From contig NZ_JAAAKZ010000011.1 of NCBI RefSeq assembly GCF_009905605.1, forward strand, positions 62,001 through 126,000: 64,000 nt of DNA, given 5' to 3'. A program made the translations under genes and the position numbers. This DNA comes from Runella sp. CRIBMP. Its GTDB lineage: Bacteria > Bacteroidota > Bacteroidia > Cytophagales > Spirosomataceae. Of the stretch, positions 6,790 through 15,262 are shown piece after piece. The notes beneath the pieces were generated by a model. That model had not been told where the DNA came from, did not search any database, and saw only the letters and a program-made list of their open reading frames with translations. Numbering within the stretch: position 1 is the stretch's first letter; each line of letters begins with the position of its first letter.

Positions 6790-9700
6790 ATGCAAAAGTT
6801 CAGCTTTTTCAATTCGTCCAACACCACACTTGTGTTTATTAAACGGTTTATTTTCATTCCTTTATCTCTGCTCATTACATCTACGGTTTACCAAGACGAC
6901 CGCAAGGCAAATCCAGAACCAGATGTGGAGCGAGAGCTTCGTTCGTTTAAAGTAGCAGAAGGATTTGAAGTAACCTTGTTTGCCGCTGACCCGCTCGTGG
7001 CCAAGCCCATTCAAATGAACTGGGACGCTGACGGACGTTTGTGGGTGGTGAGCAGTACTGCTTATCCTCACCTTAAAACTGGGGAAGAAGCAAACGATAA
7101 AATTTTTGTAATCGAGGATACCGACGGCGACGGCAAGGCCGATAAGTCAACCGTTTTTGCCGAAGGGCTAATCACGCCCACGGGAATATTGCCTGGGGAT
7201 GGAGGTGTCTATGTGGCGAATTCCACCGAAATTCTGCATTTTTCCGATACTGACGGAGATGGAAAAGCCGACAAAAGACGCCGCATCTTAAACGGTTTTG
7301 GAACAGCCGATACACACCACCTTATTCATACGTTTCGGTGGGGACCAGAGGGTAGACTTTATTTTAACCAGTCGATTTACATCTACAGCCACGTCGAAAC
7401 GCCGTTTGGGACCAAGCGCCTAGAAGGCGGTGGTGTGTGGCAGCTTAACCCCAAAAATCTCGACATGGATGTGTATGCCCGTGGGTTGATTAATCCGTGG
7501 GGGCTGCAATTTGACCGCTGGGGGCAATCTTTCCTGACCGACGGGGCAGGTGGAGAAGGCATCAATTATGCTTTTCCGGGGGCTACTTTCGTAACCGCTC
7601 CTGGTGCGGCGCGAATCATCAGGGGCCTGAATCCGGGTCAACCTAAACACAGCGGGTTGGATATTGTTTCGGGTAGGCACTTGCCAGAATCGTGGCAAGG
7701 AAGCTTGATTACCAACGACTTTCGTGCCAACCGAATCAATCGCTTTAAACTAGAAGAACAGGGAAGTGGGTATGCTTCGAAGCAGGTTGAGGACCTGATG
7801 TGGACTGATAACGTAGCTTTTCGCCCCGTTGATATTTCGGTTGGACCCGACGGAGCTATTTATGTAGCCGATTGGTATAACCCGATTATCCAACACGGAG
7901 AAGTGGATTTTCATGACCCGCGCCGCGACCAGCAGCACGGTCGTATCTGGCGGATTGTGGCAAAAAATCGTCCGCTGGTAAAAAAAATGCAGTTAACTAA
8001 AGCTTCAGTGAATGAACTCTTAGAAGCACTCAAACTGCCCGAAGACTGGACCAGGGCGCAGGCCAAGCAGGTATTGAAAACCCGTGGGGCCACGGAAGTG
8101 ATTCCAGCCCTTCAAAAATGGGTTCAGAATTTGGATAAAAATGACTCCAATTATGAACATCATTTGTTGGAGGGACTTTGGGTGTACCAAACCCTCGACA
8201 CCGTCAATGAACCGCTACTTTTGTCTTTATTGAACGCCAAAAATCACAAAGCGCGCGCGGCTGCCTTGAGGGCTCTTGGGCTTTGGTTTACGAAAGTCAC
8301 AAATCCTGTTGCCCATTTGACCAAGGCTGTAGCCGACCCTCATCCGCAGGTGCGATTGGAAGCTGTGATTGGACTTCGCAATGTAAAAACCGCCGAATCG
8401 GCCAGAACGGCGCTCTCATTATTAGATAATTCTATGGACGAGTTTCTGGATTTTGCCCTTTGGCAAACCGTTCGAGAGTTAGAGCCGTTGTGGGCAGCGC
8501 GAGTGAAAACTACTCCAGATTTCTTTGGAGATACCAAAAAGACGGTTTTTGCCCTGAAATCAACCAGTAGTACCGAAGCGGTTTCGCAATTGGCGCAGTT
8601 ATACCAAGCCGACCGGGTGCCTGAGGAATACCGCAGCGATGTATTGGCATCAATTTCTAAATTTGGTAAGGCGGCAGATTTAGCCATCATTTTTGGCAAA
8701 GCTGTTGATTTAAATGCAAATAAAAATAAACAAGTTGCAGCACAATTAACCGCGCTAGAAGAGGCCGCCCGTCGAGGTGCAAAACCATCTGGTGACTTGA
8801 ATCGCATTACATGGTTTATTGAAAGTGAAGATGAAGCGGTTGCCACTGCTGCTATTCGTCTGATTGGTTTGTGGCAAATCAAGGAATTGAACGGCAAATT
8901 GGTCAATTTGGCCGAAAAAGGGGAAAAAACCAGCCGAAAAGCCGCTCTTGACGCGTTGGTTTCTATGAAAAATGACCAAGCGCGCAAAGCCCTCATTGGG
9001 CTTACGGATAGTAAAAACCCAGCTGATTTGCGAGTTGCGGCCGCTTCACGATTGGTTTCGACAGATGCCACTGATGCAGCCCGCATCGCCTCGGACCTGT
9101 TGCGTACGCTGCCAAGTCAAACGGATGTTTCTGAATTATTTAGGTCATTTATTGCTACCAAAGCCGCTACCGTTGCATTGACCGAAGAATTGAATTCCCA
9201 AAAAATACCCGAGTCGATGGCTATCGCAGGGCGTCAGGTTTTGCAACGCTCCGTCCCTTACAACCGACGAAACAGTGAAGATATTAAAGCCTTCGTAAAA
9301 GCATTGGAAGCAACGGGGGGGGTATTGCCAGTTGAAAAAATGCCGCAGGAATTAAACGAAAAGGAAATCAGCAGTTTGGCAAAAACCATCGCAGAAACCG
9401 CAGACCCTGCCAAAGGAGAATTGATTTTCCGTAAAGCTGGACTTGCTTGTCTCACCTGCCATGCCATTGGAGGAGCAGGGGGGCGCATCGGGCCAGACCT
9501 AAGCAGCTTAGGAACTAGCTCGCCCGCCGAGACCATCATCCGCTCTATTCTGTACCCTAATGCCTCCATCAAAGAAGGTTACGAGCTACAACGCATCGTT
9601 AAAAAAGACAAAAGTGAGATGATGGGCTACATTGTCAGTAACGGGACGGCCGAAATCATCATCCGCGACGTAACGGGCTCTGAAGTAGCAGTACCTAAAA

Positions 9701-10293
9701 GTCAAATCAGTGTCGTTGAAAAAATTTCAGGCTCGCTGATGCCTGCGGGATTGACGGCTGGTTTGGACAAAGAAGAATTCAAAAACCTTATCGGTTTCCT
9801 TTCCAAAATGGGCGAATCTGGTAAATTTAGGGTTCCGACAACCCGCTTTGTTCGTCGTTGGAACAGTGTTTCTAATAGTAAGGAGTTGGTTAAAAAGATT
9901 CTTTCGGAAGGCCCTAACTACGTGGCGAAAGACAATGCCAAGCTTGCTTATGAGCCCTTTTATAGCAAAGTAGCGGGTGATTTGCCCTTGGAAGAACTGC
10001 CTGTTGTTGAAATAAATGCAAACAAAAAGTATACGTTTGTGAAGTTTGACATAGAAGTGTTAAGCAAGGGAAACGTCAACTTGGCTTTTAATTCTACCGC
10101 AGGTATCACCGCCTGGGTGGGCGGAAAACCGCTCAAACTAACGGAGCGAGGCGTAGCTTCCGACCTAGCACCAGGGATTCATACATTTACATTGGCATTG
10201 GATAGAAGTTTGTATAAAGACAATGTATTAAATGTGCAACTAACTGAAAATGAGAATGGAGCGGCACAAACACGATTGGTGATGGGCAGATAG
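6790..10293 (+). CDS. PVC-type membrane-bound dehydrogenase: beta-propeller + HEAT repeats + cytochrome c
   Basis: A 1167-residue exported protein. After an N-terminal hydrophobic segment (about residues 14-35) comes a glucose/sorbosone-dehydrogenase-like propeller (about 45-385) with two Asp-rich D-T-D-G-D-G-K-A-D loops typical of calcium-binding blades. HEAT-like helices follow (about 395-830). A c-type haem site C-L-T-C-H is at 887-891 with G-P-D-L downstream. The C-terminal 170 residues look like a beta-sandwich module. Such proteins are predicted to oxidise sugars in the periplasm and pass electrons to the respiratory chain; the substrate is unknown. Probably co-transcribed with the preceding SGNH gene. 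A terminator hairpin follows. Confidence 0.85.
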   Translation: MQKFSFFNSSNTTLVFIKRFIFIPLSLLITSTVYQDDRKANPEPDVERELRSFKVAEGFEVTLFAADPLVAKPIQMNWDADGRLWVVSSTAYPHLKTGEEANDKIFVIEDTDGDGKADKSTVFAEGLITPTGILPGDGGVYVANSTEILHFSDTDGDGKADKRRRILNGFGTADTHHLIHTFRWGPEGRLYFNQSIYIYSHVETPFGTKRLEGGGVWQLNPKNLDMDVYARGLINPWGLQFDRWGQSFLTDGAGGEGINYAFPGATFVTAPGAARIIRGLNPGQPKHSGLDIVSGRHLPESWQGSLITNDFRANRINRFKLEEQGSGYASKQVEDLMWTDNVAFRPVDISVGPDGAIYVADWYNPIIQHGEVDFHDPRRDQQHGRIWRIVAKNRPLVKKMQLTKASVNELLEALKLPEDWTRAQAKQVLKTRGATEVIPALQKWVQNLDKNDSNYEHHLLEGLWVYQTLDTVNEPLLLSLLNAKNHKARAAALRALGLWFTKVTNPVAHLTKAVADPHPQVRLEAVIGLRNVKTAESARTALSLLDNSMDEFLDFALWQTVRELEPLWAARVKTTPDFFGDTKKTVFALKSTSSTEAVSQLAQLYQADRVPEEYRSDVLASISKFGKAADLAIIFGKAVDLNANKNKQVAAQLTALEEAARRGAKPSGDLNRITWFIESEDEAVATAAIRLIGLWQIKELNGKLVNLAEKGEKTSRKAALDALVSMKNDQARKALIGLTDSKNPADLRVAAASRLVSTDATDAARIASDLLRTLPSQTDVSELFRSFIATKAATVALTEELNSQKIPESMAIAGRQVLQRSVPYNRRNSEDIKAFVKALEATGGVLPVEKMPQELNEKEISSLAKTIAETADPAKGELIFRKAGLACLTCHAIGGAGGRIGPDLSSLGTSSPAETIIRSILYPNASIKEGYELQRIVKKDKSEMMGYIVSNGTAEIIIRDVTGSEVAVPKSQISVVEKISGSLMPAGLTAGLDKEEFKNLIGFLSKMGESGKFRVPTTRFVRRWNSVSNSKELVKKILSEGPNYVAKDNAKLAYEPFYSKVAGDLPLEELPVVEINANKKYTFVKFDIEVLSKGNVNLAFNSTAGITAWVGGKPLKLTERGVASDLAPGIHTFTLALDRSLYKDNVLNVQLTENENGAAQTRLVMGR

Positions 10294-10342
10294 TAAGACC
10301 TAAAAATAACTTAATTTAGCGCAGAGGTTCTGCCCAAAAATC

Positions 10343-10380
10343 ATCCCTAACTTTTGGAAAGAAGAGTTAGGGATAATTTT
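10343..10380 (+). terminator. Intrinsic terminator after the dehydrogenase gene
   Basis: Stem ATCCCTAAC/GTTAGGGAT, extended by further A-T and G-T pairs toward a short loop, followed by AATTTTTG. It ends the SGNH-dehydrogenase unit and lies 25 bases before the next ATG. Confidence 0.65.
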
Positions 10381-10405
10381 TGTTACCTTTGAAAAAAAAC
10401 AATTG

Positions 10406-10726
10406 ATGCCGAATCAGGAGCGTATTGAGCAGTTGGAAGCTTATAAAATCAAAGAAAGGTTTATTTTGGATCATTGGGAAGACCGCGAAGTGGAGTCTTC
10501 CTCGGAGCAAACGATTGAACTAATGCGAAACGAAGTGCTGCGTTTTGCCGACTTTTTAATCCACCAACTCAGGGCAGAAGCAACTAACCTTCAAGAGCGC
10601 GTGCAGACTTATTTTACAGAATGGGATAATGAAAATTTTAGCCAAGATGAAACGGAGTTTATCGTAGAAGTGGAATACGAAGCCATGAGAATTGCAGGTG
10701 TCAAAATTGACGACCTTTTGATTTAA
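10406..10726 (+). CDS. Conserved-looking small acidic protein, function unknown
   Basis: A 106-residue acidic, helix-rich protein with no signal peptide or membrane segment. I do not recognise the family. Visible features are a charged N-terminal helix, a central L-M-R-N-E-V-L-R-F-A-D-F-L helix, and a Glu-rich stretch F-S-Q-D-E-T-E-F-I-V-E-V-E-Y-E-A. The start is placed at ATG 10406, since the frame's earlier start is a TTG one codon upstream. Codon use resembles its neighbours, so it is probably real. It lies between the terminator and mnmH, with 78 bases to the latter; co-transcription with the selenium genes is possible but not shown. Confidence 0.6.
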   Translation: MPNQERIEQLEAYKIKERFILDHWEDREVESSSEQTIELMRNEVLRFADFLIHQLRAEATNLQERVQTYFTEWDNENFSQDETEFIVEVEYEAMRIAGVKIDDLLI

Positions 10727-10804
10727 TTCCAAAGAAGTTCCTCCCAAAATCATGTTCTTGCAACGACTTCCATTATTAATTTTACGGCCAAAGGCTGTTT
10801 AAAT

Positions 10805-11848
10805 ATGATTAAAAATATCACCATTGATGAATTTCTTCCCTTAAAAAACGCCATCCCTTTGGTTGACGTTCGAACCCCCGCCGAATTTGAGCAGGGGCAC
10901 ATTCCTGATGCGTATAACTTACCGTTGTTTAGCAATGAAGAACGGGTTGTAGTGGGTACAACTTACAAACAAATAGGACGGGAAGAGGCGATTTTGCTGG
11001 GTTTTGATTTGACTGGACCGAAGTGGTCGGGTTTTATCAAACGGGCGTTGGAAATTGCTCCCGAAAAAAAGATTGGTGTATATTGCTGGCGGGGAGGCAT
11101 GCGAAGCGGGGCAATGGCCTGGGCACTAAATCTATATGGATTTGAAGTTTACCTTATTGAAGGGGGCTATAAAAGCTTCAGAAGGTGGGTATTGAATCAA
11201 TTTGGAAAAACCTATCAGCTCTGGATAATGGGAGGGATGACTGGGTCAGGAAAAACCAAACTCCTTCATGCCCTTGAAGACGAAGGTGAGCAGGTGATAG
11301 ACTTGGAAGATTTGGCGCAGCATCAAGGTTCTTCCTACGGTACGATGAACAAAATGGTGCAGCCCACGCAGGAACAGTTTGAAAATAATTTTGCCGACCA
11401 ATTGCGTATGCTTAATCCGCAACGCAGAATTTGGGTAGAAGATGAAAGCCTGACCATTGGTAAAATTTTTATTCCTAACCCTTTTTGGCATCAGATGAAA
11501 GAGGCAGTTTTAATTAATATTCAGGTAGGACTCGAACAACGAATCAATGCTTTGGTGCAGGAATATGGAGAATTGGACAAAGATTTTTTGGTCGAATGTA
11601 CCGAAAGAATCCACAAGCGACTCGGGCCGCTCCAAACTAAACTGGCCGTTACGGCCATTCGTGAGAACCGCATGACAGATTTTGTTCGGTTAGTGCTGGT
11701 ATATTATGATAAAACCTACACAACGGGTTTGGCTAAACGTCAACCAGAAAAACTATTTACTTTGGTTATCACTGATTATGACATGGCAGTAAATGCCAGC
11801 AAGATTTTAACTTTTACCCAAACCCTGCCTCTACTTGAGCAGGTATAG
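10805..11848 (+). CDS. mnmH: tRNA 2-selenouridine synthase
   Basis: MnmH (SelU/YbbB) replaces sulfur by selenium at the wobble 2-thiouridine of tRNAs for Lys, Glu and Gln, through a geranylated intermediate. The 347-residue length is normal. The N-terminal rhodanese domain carries the catalytic Cys94 in Y-C-W-R-G-G-M-R-S. The C-terminal half has a P-loop G-G-M-T-G-S-G-K-T (about residues 143-151) followed by D-L-E-D-L-A-Q-H-Q-G-S-S, both hallmarks of this family. It is nine bases upstream of selD, which supplies the selenophosphate donor, so the two form a functional operon. Confidence 0.95.
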   Translation: MIKNITIDEFLPLKNAIPLVDVRTPAEFEQGHIPDAYNLPLFSNEERVVVGTTYKQIGREEAILLGFDLTGPKWSGFIKRALEIAPEKKIGVYCWRGGMRSGAMAWALNLYGFEVYLIEGGYKSFRRWVLNQFGKTYQLWIMGGMTGSGKTKLLHALEDEGEQVIDLEDLAQHQGSSYGTMNKMVQPTQEQFENNFADQLRMLNPQRRIWVEDESLTIGKIFIPNPFWHQMKEAVLINIQVGLEQRINALVQEYGELDKDFLVECTERIHKRLGPLQTKLAVTAIRENRMTDFVRLVLVYYDKTYTTGLAKRQPEKLFTLVITDYDMAVNASKILTFTQTLPLLEQV

Positions 11849-11857
11849 CTTACGTCA

Positions 11858-12898
11858 ATGGATAGTTCAACAATAAAACTTACTCAGTACTCCCACGGTG
11901 CAGGTTGCGGTTGTAAAATCAGCCCTGCTATTCTTGATAAAATTCTTCACAGTCCGATTGCGGTTCATACAGACCCTCGCTTGCTCGTGGGCAATGACAA
12001 ACGCGACGACGCGGCGGTGTTGGATTTGGGCAACGGAACGGCTTTGATTTCTACGACCGATTTTTTTATGCCCATCGTGGACGATGCTTACGATTTTGGA
12101 CGCATCGCCTCGGCCAATGCCATCAGTGACGTATACGCAATGGGCGGAAAACCTGTCTTGGCCATTGCAATTTTAGGCTGGCCGATTGATAAACTTCCCC
12201 CTGAGGTTGCCCAAAAAGTATTGGAAGGCTCCCGAGCGGTTTGCGCTGAGGCGGGCATCACCTTGGCTGGAGGCCACAGCATTGACTGTCCTGAGCCCGT
12301 TTTTGGACTTGCTGTAAATGGAATGGTGAGCATTCCTCAACTTAAACAAAATTCTACCGCACTGGAGGGTTGTCGACTGTATTTGACCAAAGCGTTGGGG
12401 GTGGGAATATTATCAACCGCTCAGAAGAGAGGGGTTTTGCTGCCAGAGGATGCGGCTATTGCCTTGAAAAGTATGGTTACGCTCAATAAACTAGGCGAAG
12501 TTTTTGCCAAAATGGAAGGCGTTAAAGCGATGACCGACGTAACTGGTTTTGGATTATTGGGGCACCTTTCGGAGATGTGTGAGGGTAGCGGCCTATCAGC
12601 TGAAATTGAATTTGATAAAGTTCCTATTATTTCATCAATCCCGTATTACCTTGCCCTCAATTGTTTTCCGGGCGGCACACAGCGTAACTTGAAGAGTTAT
12701 GGCCATAAAGTAGGGCCGCTTACCGATGAACAAAAGTACATTTTGGCCGACCCCCAAACGAGCGGCGGTCTATTGGTTGCTGTTTCAGAAGAAACTACGG
12801 ACGAATTTGAGCAATCATTAAGAGGGCTAGGTCATAATTTTCAATCTTTTGGTCGGCTTAATGTACAGACTGATGGTCCATTGATTTCGGTTCAATAA
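11858..12898 (+). CDS. selD: Selenide, water dikinase (selenophosphate synthetase)
   Basis: SelD makes selenophosphate from selenide and ATP. The N-terminus [16 protein letters not shown] closely resembles E. coli SelD and places Cys17 and Lys20 at the known essential positions; this is the Cys rather than selenocysteine form. The glycine-rich A-G-G-H-S-I-D box and D-P-Q-T-S-G-G-L-L near the C-terminus complete the PurM-like ATP-binding fold. 346 residues is the usual length. No selA or selB lies in the window, so from here selenium use can only be tied to tRNA modification via the adjacent mnmH. Confidence 0.96.
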   Translation: MDSSTIKLTQYSHGAGCGCKISPAILDKILHSPIAVHTDPRLLVGNDKRDDAAVLDLGNGTALISTTDFFMPIVDDAYDFGRIASANAISDVYAMGGKPVLAIAILGWPIDKLPPEVAQKVLEGSRAVCAEAGITLAGGHSIDCPEPVFGLAVNGMVSIPQLKQNSTALEGCRLYLTKALGVGILSTAQKRGVLLPEDAAIALKSMVTLNKLGEVFAKMEGVKAMTDVTGFGLLGHLSEMCEGSGLSAEIEFDKVPIISSIPYYLALNCFPGGTQRNLKSYGHKVGPLTDEQKYILADPQTSGGLLVAVSEETTDEFEQSLRGLGHNFQSFGRLNVQTDGPLISVQ

Positions 12899-12911
12899 CT
12901 AATTTAGAGTC

Positions 12912-12948
12912 AAGTTGTGGATGAATGTTTTTTTTCGTCCACAAACTT
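12912..12948 (+). terminator. Weak hairpin after selD
   Basis: AAGTTGTGGA pairs with TCCACAAACTT with one bulged A around a T-rich loop, 14 bases after the selD stop. No U-tract follows the stem, so termination is uncertain. Confidence 0.35.
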
Positions 12949-13423
12949 TGACAAGATGTAATGAGGATTACATTACTTTAGAAGTTGGAGTATAATAAAA
13001 AATAAATTTATATCGTAATAAATCCGTTATAAAACCATATAATTTATTCGCAGTGATTTTTAAAAATATAGAAAAAAGACATAATTACTTACAGTTACTA
13101 AAATAACGAAAACAACAAAAACCGTAACACCCAATTATATAAATTATAGAGAACTACCATAAAATTAGCATAAATCTAAGTTAGCGATACGCGTATTAGA
13201 AACAAAACGATTGAACACTCCCAATATTTTTTTATTCTATCTTAAGATGATAAATTACTAAACGATTACCTCTAACCCTAAATTGATAATAATAGCCAAA
13301 CATATTCGGTCAATTATTTTGCTGATATCAACAAACAAAACAAACGTATATACATTATAGTTATATTTGAAGTACCGTTAGATAAATTCTTTACTAAATA
13401 AGAGGAAATAGAAAACAAAAGTG

Positions 13424-13500
13424 CCAGCAGGTAGAAGTGGAACTATTATTCAAATACAAAATATGTACCTAATAGAACAATTCCACTTTGCTAGTGTTGG
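13424..13500. other. Imperfect 77-nt hairpin in the long spacer
   Basis: The arms share a perfect AAGTGGAA/TTCCACTT core (13435-13442 with 13481-13488). The pairing is extended outward by CCA, CA and TAG blocks matching CTA, TG and TGG on the other arm. It may be part of a small RNA or a regulatory leader; no family is recognised. Confidence 0.35.
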
Positions 13501-13623
13501 CTCCTAACAGAATAAAATATGATTTTTCCCAGAAACTAACTCTGAATACCAGACACTTAATTAAAAAAAATACCCTACTTTAGAAAATATGACTGACAAT
13601 TTTTAGATAAATACAATTGGTAC

Positions 13624-13655
13624 TTGCAAATAGGAATATTTTTCATTTATTTTTG
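13624..13655 (+). promoter_or_regulatory. Bacteroidota-type promoter candidate for the LytTR gene
   Basis: TTG at 13624-13626 is separated by 21 bp from TATTTTTG (13648-13655), fitting the -33/-7 architecture (TTTG, 19-21 bp, TAnnTTTG). It would give a leader of about 130 nt before the ATG at 13794. Confidence 0.4.
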
Positions 13656-13793
13656 TATGAGTTTTTTTATGCTAATGATTGAGAACATTTAGTTGAAATA
13701 TCTAAATTTCGGGGTACAGTGGTTAATGCACAAGGCTTCATTTAATCTTATGTATTGACCGAATGGATGGAATTGGTATGAAAAACCTCACAC

Positions 13794-14534
13794 ATGAAAA
13801 AAACACATATACTTCTTGCAGAAGGTGAGCCCATTGCAGGAGCTGATCTTAAAGACCAACTACAGGAAATGGGTTACATTGTAACTGGCCCGTTTTCACA
13901 GGGAGAAAATGCGGTGAACTCATTAAATAACGGTTACCCAGATTTGGTTATCTTGGATATTCAACTGGCAGGAAAATGGGATGGAATCGAAACTGCCAAA
14001 CGAATACTAACAAAACAGAAGCTACCCATCATATTTTTATCGAGCAACTCCGATGCGGATACCTTCGCTAAAGCAAAGAATACGGCACCAGTAGCCTTTA
14101 TGTCTAAGCCATTCCGCATCCGTGATTTAAAATATACGATTGAATTAGCTCTTGAAAACTCAGAAAAAGAACCAAAAGATACAAGGCCCATAAAGTCTCC
14201 CGATTGTACTCCATGCCTCAGCGACCGACTGTTTATAAAGACAAAAGACCGAATGGAACGCGTTTTCTTTGATGATATATTATGGGTTGAAGCCGAAGAT
14301 TATTATTGTAAAATCATATCGAAAGAAAACGATATTCTGCTTACACAGAACTTGGGCAAATTAAGTGAAGCCCTCGAAAACCGCCCCGAATTTATAAGAG
14401 TACATCGGTCTTTCATTGTAAATCTTAAACATGTAGAGCAAATAAGGGAACTTCATCTTCATATTGGAACTAAACAGATTCCTCTAAGTAAATCATCGAA
14501 AGAAGAGTTAATGAGTCGACTTAGAAAGATATAA
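13794..14534 (+). CDS. LytTR-family response regulator (paralogue of the one at 48.6 kb)
   Basis: A 246-residue REC-LytTR transcription factor. In the receiver the phosphoacceptor is Asp55 in V-I-L-D-I-Q-L and the conserved Lys is in F-M-S-K-P-F. The acidic pocket reads A-E-G-E rather than the usual E-D-D, so one acidic residue is replaced by Gly and phosphorylation may be altered. The LytTR DNA-binding domain spans about 145-245 (F-I-R-V-H-R-S-F-I-V-N-L is its signature strand). It is highly similar throughout to the LytTR regulator at 48592-49335. No kinase gene adjoins it; the kinases lie 28-37 kb downstream. The 14.7-15.0 kb spacer next to it holds helically phased direct repeats, the expected type of LytTR target. 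Confidence 0.9.
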   Translation: MKKTHILLAEGEPIAGADLKDQLQEMGYIVTGPFSQGENAVNSLNNGYPDLVILDIQLAGKWDGIETAKRILTKQKLPIIFLSSNSDADTFAKAKNTAPVAFMSKPFRIRDLKYTIELALENSEKEPKDTRPIKSPDCTPCLSDRLFIKTKDRMERVFFDDILWVEAEDYYCKIISKENDILLTQNLGKLSEALENRPEFIRVHRSFIVNLKHVEQIRELHLHIGTKQIPLSKSSKEELMSRLRKI

Positions 14535-14702
14535 GTAATTTTTCTACTTATATTAACTCAAAAAGGACTTTTTGACTCCTAGAGCTATTTTTAAACCGTT
14601 AAATGGTATTTTTCTTTTAACTCTCATTACATTATCAAGCCCAAAATGAAGAATACTAATGATTTTTAAGAGACTTGACAAGTTTGTAACTAAAAATGAT
14701 AG

Positions 14703-14776
14703 TTTACTGGACAAAACGAATCGTTCACTGAAAAAACAAACACTTTCACTGAAAATACAAGGTTATTCACCTTTCA
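14703..14776 (+). promoter_or_regulatory. Array A: four direct repeats at exact 21-bp spacing (candidate LytTR sites)
   Basis: Elements begin at 14703 (TTTACTGGACA), 14724 (TTCACTGAAAA), 14745 (TTCACTGAAAA) and 14766 (TTCACCTTTCA), each 21 bp apart, i.e. on the same face of the helix. LytTR regulators such as AgrA bind 9-bp direct repeats with about 12-bp gaps, giving the same 21-bp period. Location between a LytTR gene and the glycogen synthase gene supports this role; binding is inferred. Confidence 0.6.
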
Positions 14777-14868
14777 ATAAAAAACAAGCACAGCCCTAAA
14801 AATGGCATATAAAGTTAATTTTATCCTAAAAAGACACCTATATATTAAAGGCATATAAAGTTTTTGCT

Positions 14869-14974
14869 TTCCCTGTAAATTTTAGCGTTAAAAAACCGAA
14901 TCCCTGACGAAGAATCGCATCTTCCCTGCGAATAACATACAATTCAATGGAAAATGAGCGTTCTTCACTGAAAA
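14869..14974 (+). promoter_or_regulatory. Array B: five more phased copies of the repeat
   Basis: Copies start at 14869 (TTCCCTGTAAA), 14900 (ATCCCTGACGA), 14922 (TTCCCTGCGAA), 14943 (TTCAATGGAAA) and 14964 (TTCACTGAAAA). Distances are 31, 22, 21 and 21 bp, all near whole helical turns. Together with array A this makes nine related elements in 272 bp. The remainder of the 14535-15262 spacer has no ORF; no clear -33/-7 pair was identified. Confidence 0.55.
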
Positions 14975-15262
14975 TATTTGGTATTCTTTAGGGTATCAAT
15001 GATTTTTGATATATCAATGTTAGCATAAAGACTCAAAACAAAGTATTCTCAAACGTTTTAACCCTTCGGCAAGCACAGCTGAAAAACTCTAAATCAATTG
15101 TGCTTGGTCCTGTAACACTCTTGTGGCAAGCAAATTCGTCAATCTTTTTTTTTAGGTTATGGCTTTTTTTGTTTTGCCTCTGATTTCAAATGTGCTCATT
15201 CAATGTGCATTTGTGGAGATGTGCATTATTATTGATTGTAACCCCTAAACCCGGTAACACTT

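Larger units (their letters stand above)
12949..13793. other. Long AT-rich intergenic region before the LytTR gene
   Basis: About 850 bases with no credible ORF. It is strongly AT-rich and rich in stops in all frames. The only structures seen are a small inverted repeat TGTAAT/ATTACA (12957-12972), a 77-nt imperfect hairpin (13424-13500) and a promoter-like element (13624-13655). It could contain a small RNA or a long leader of the downstream regulator. Confidence 0.5.

Noticed and set aside
8340-9086. 248-codon minus-strand ORF inside the cytochrome dehydrogenase gene
   Set aside because: Low-complexity Ser/Ala/Arg composition antisense to HEAT repeats, with no recognisable motif and no own spacing or promoter.
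14703-14974. CRISPR array
   Set aside because: The repeated unit is only about 11 bp with 10-bp spacers and drifts between copies; no cas genes are nearby. Helical phasing fits regulator binding better.
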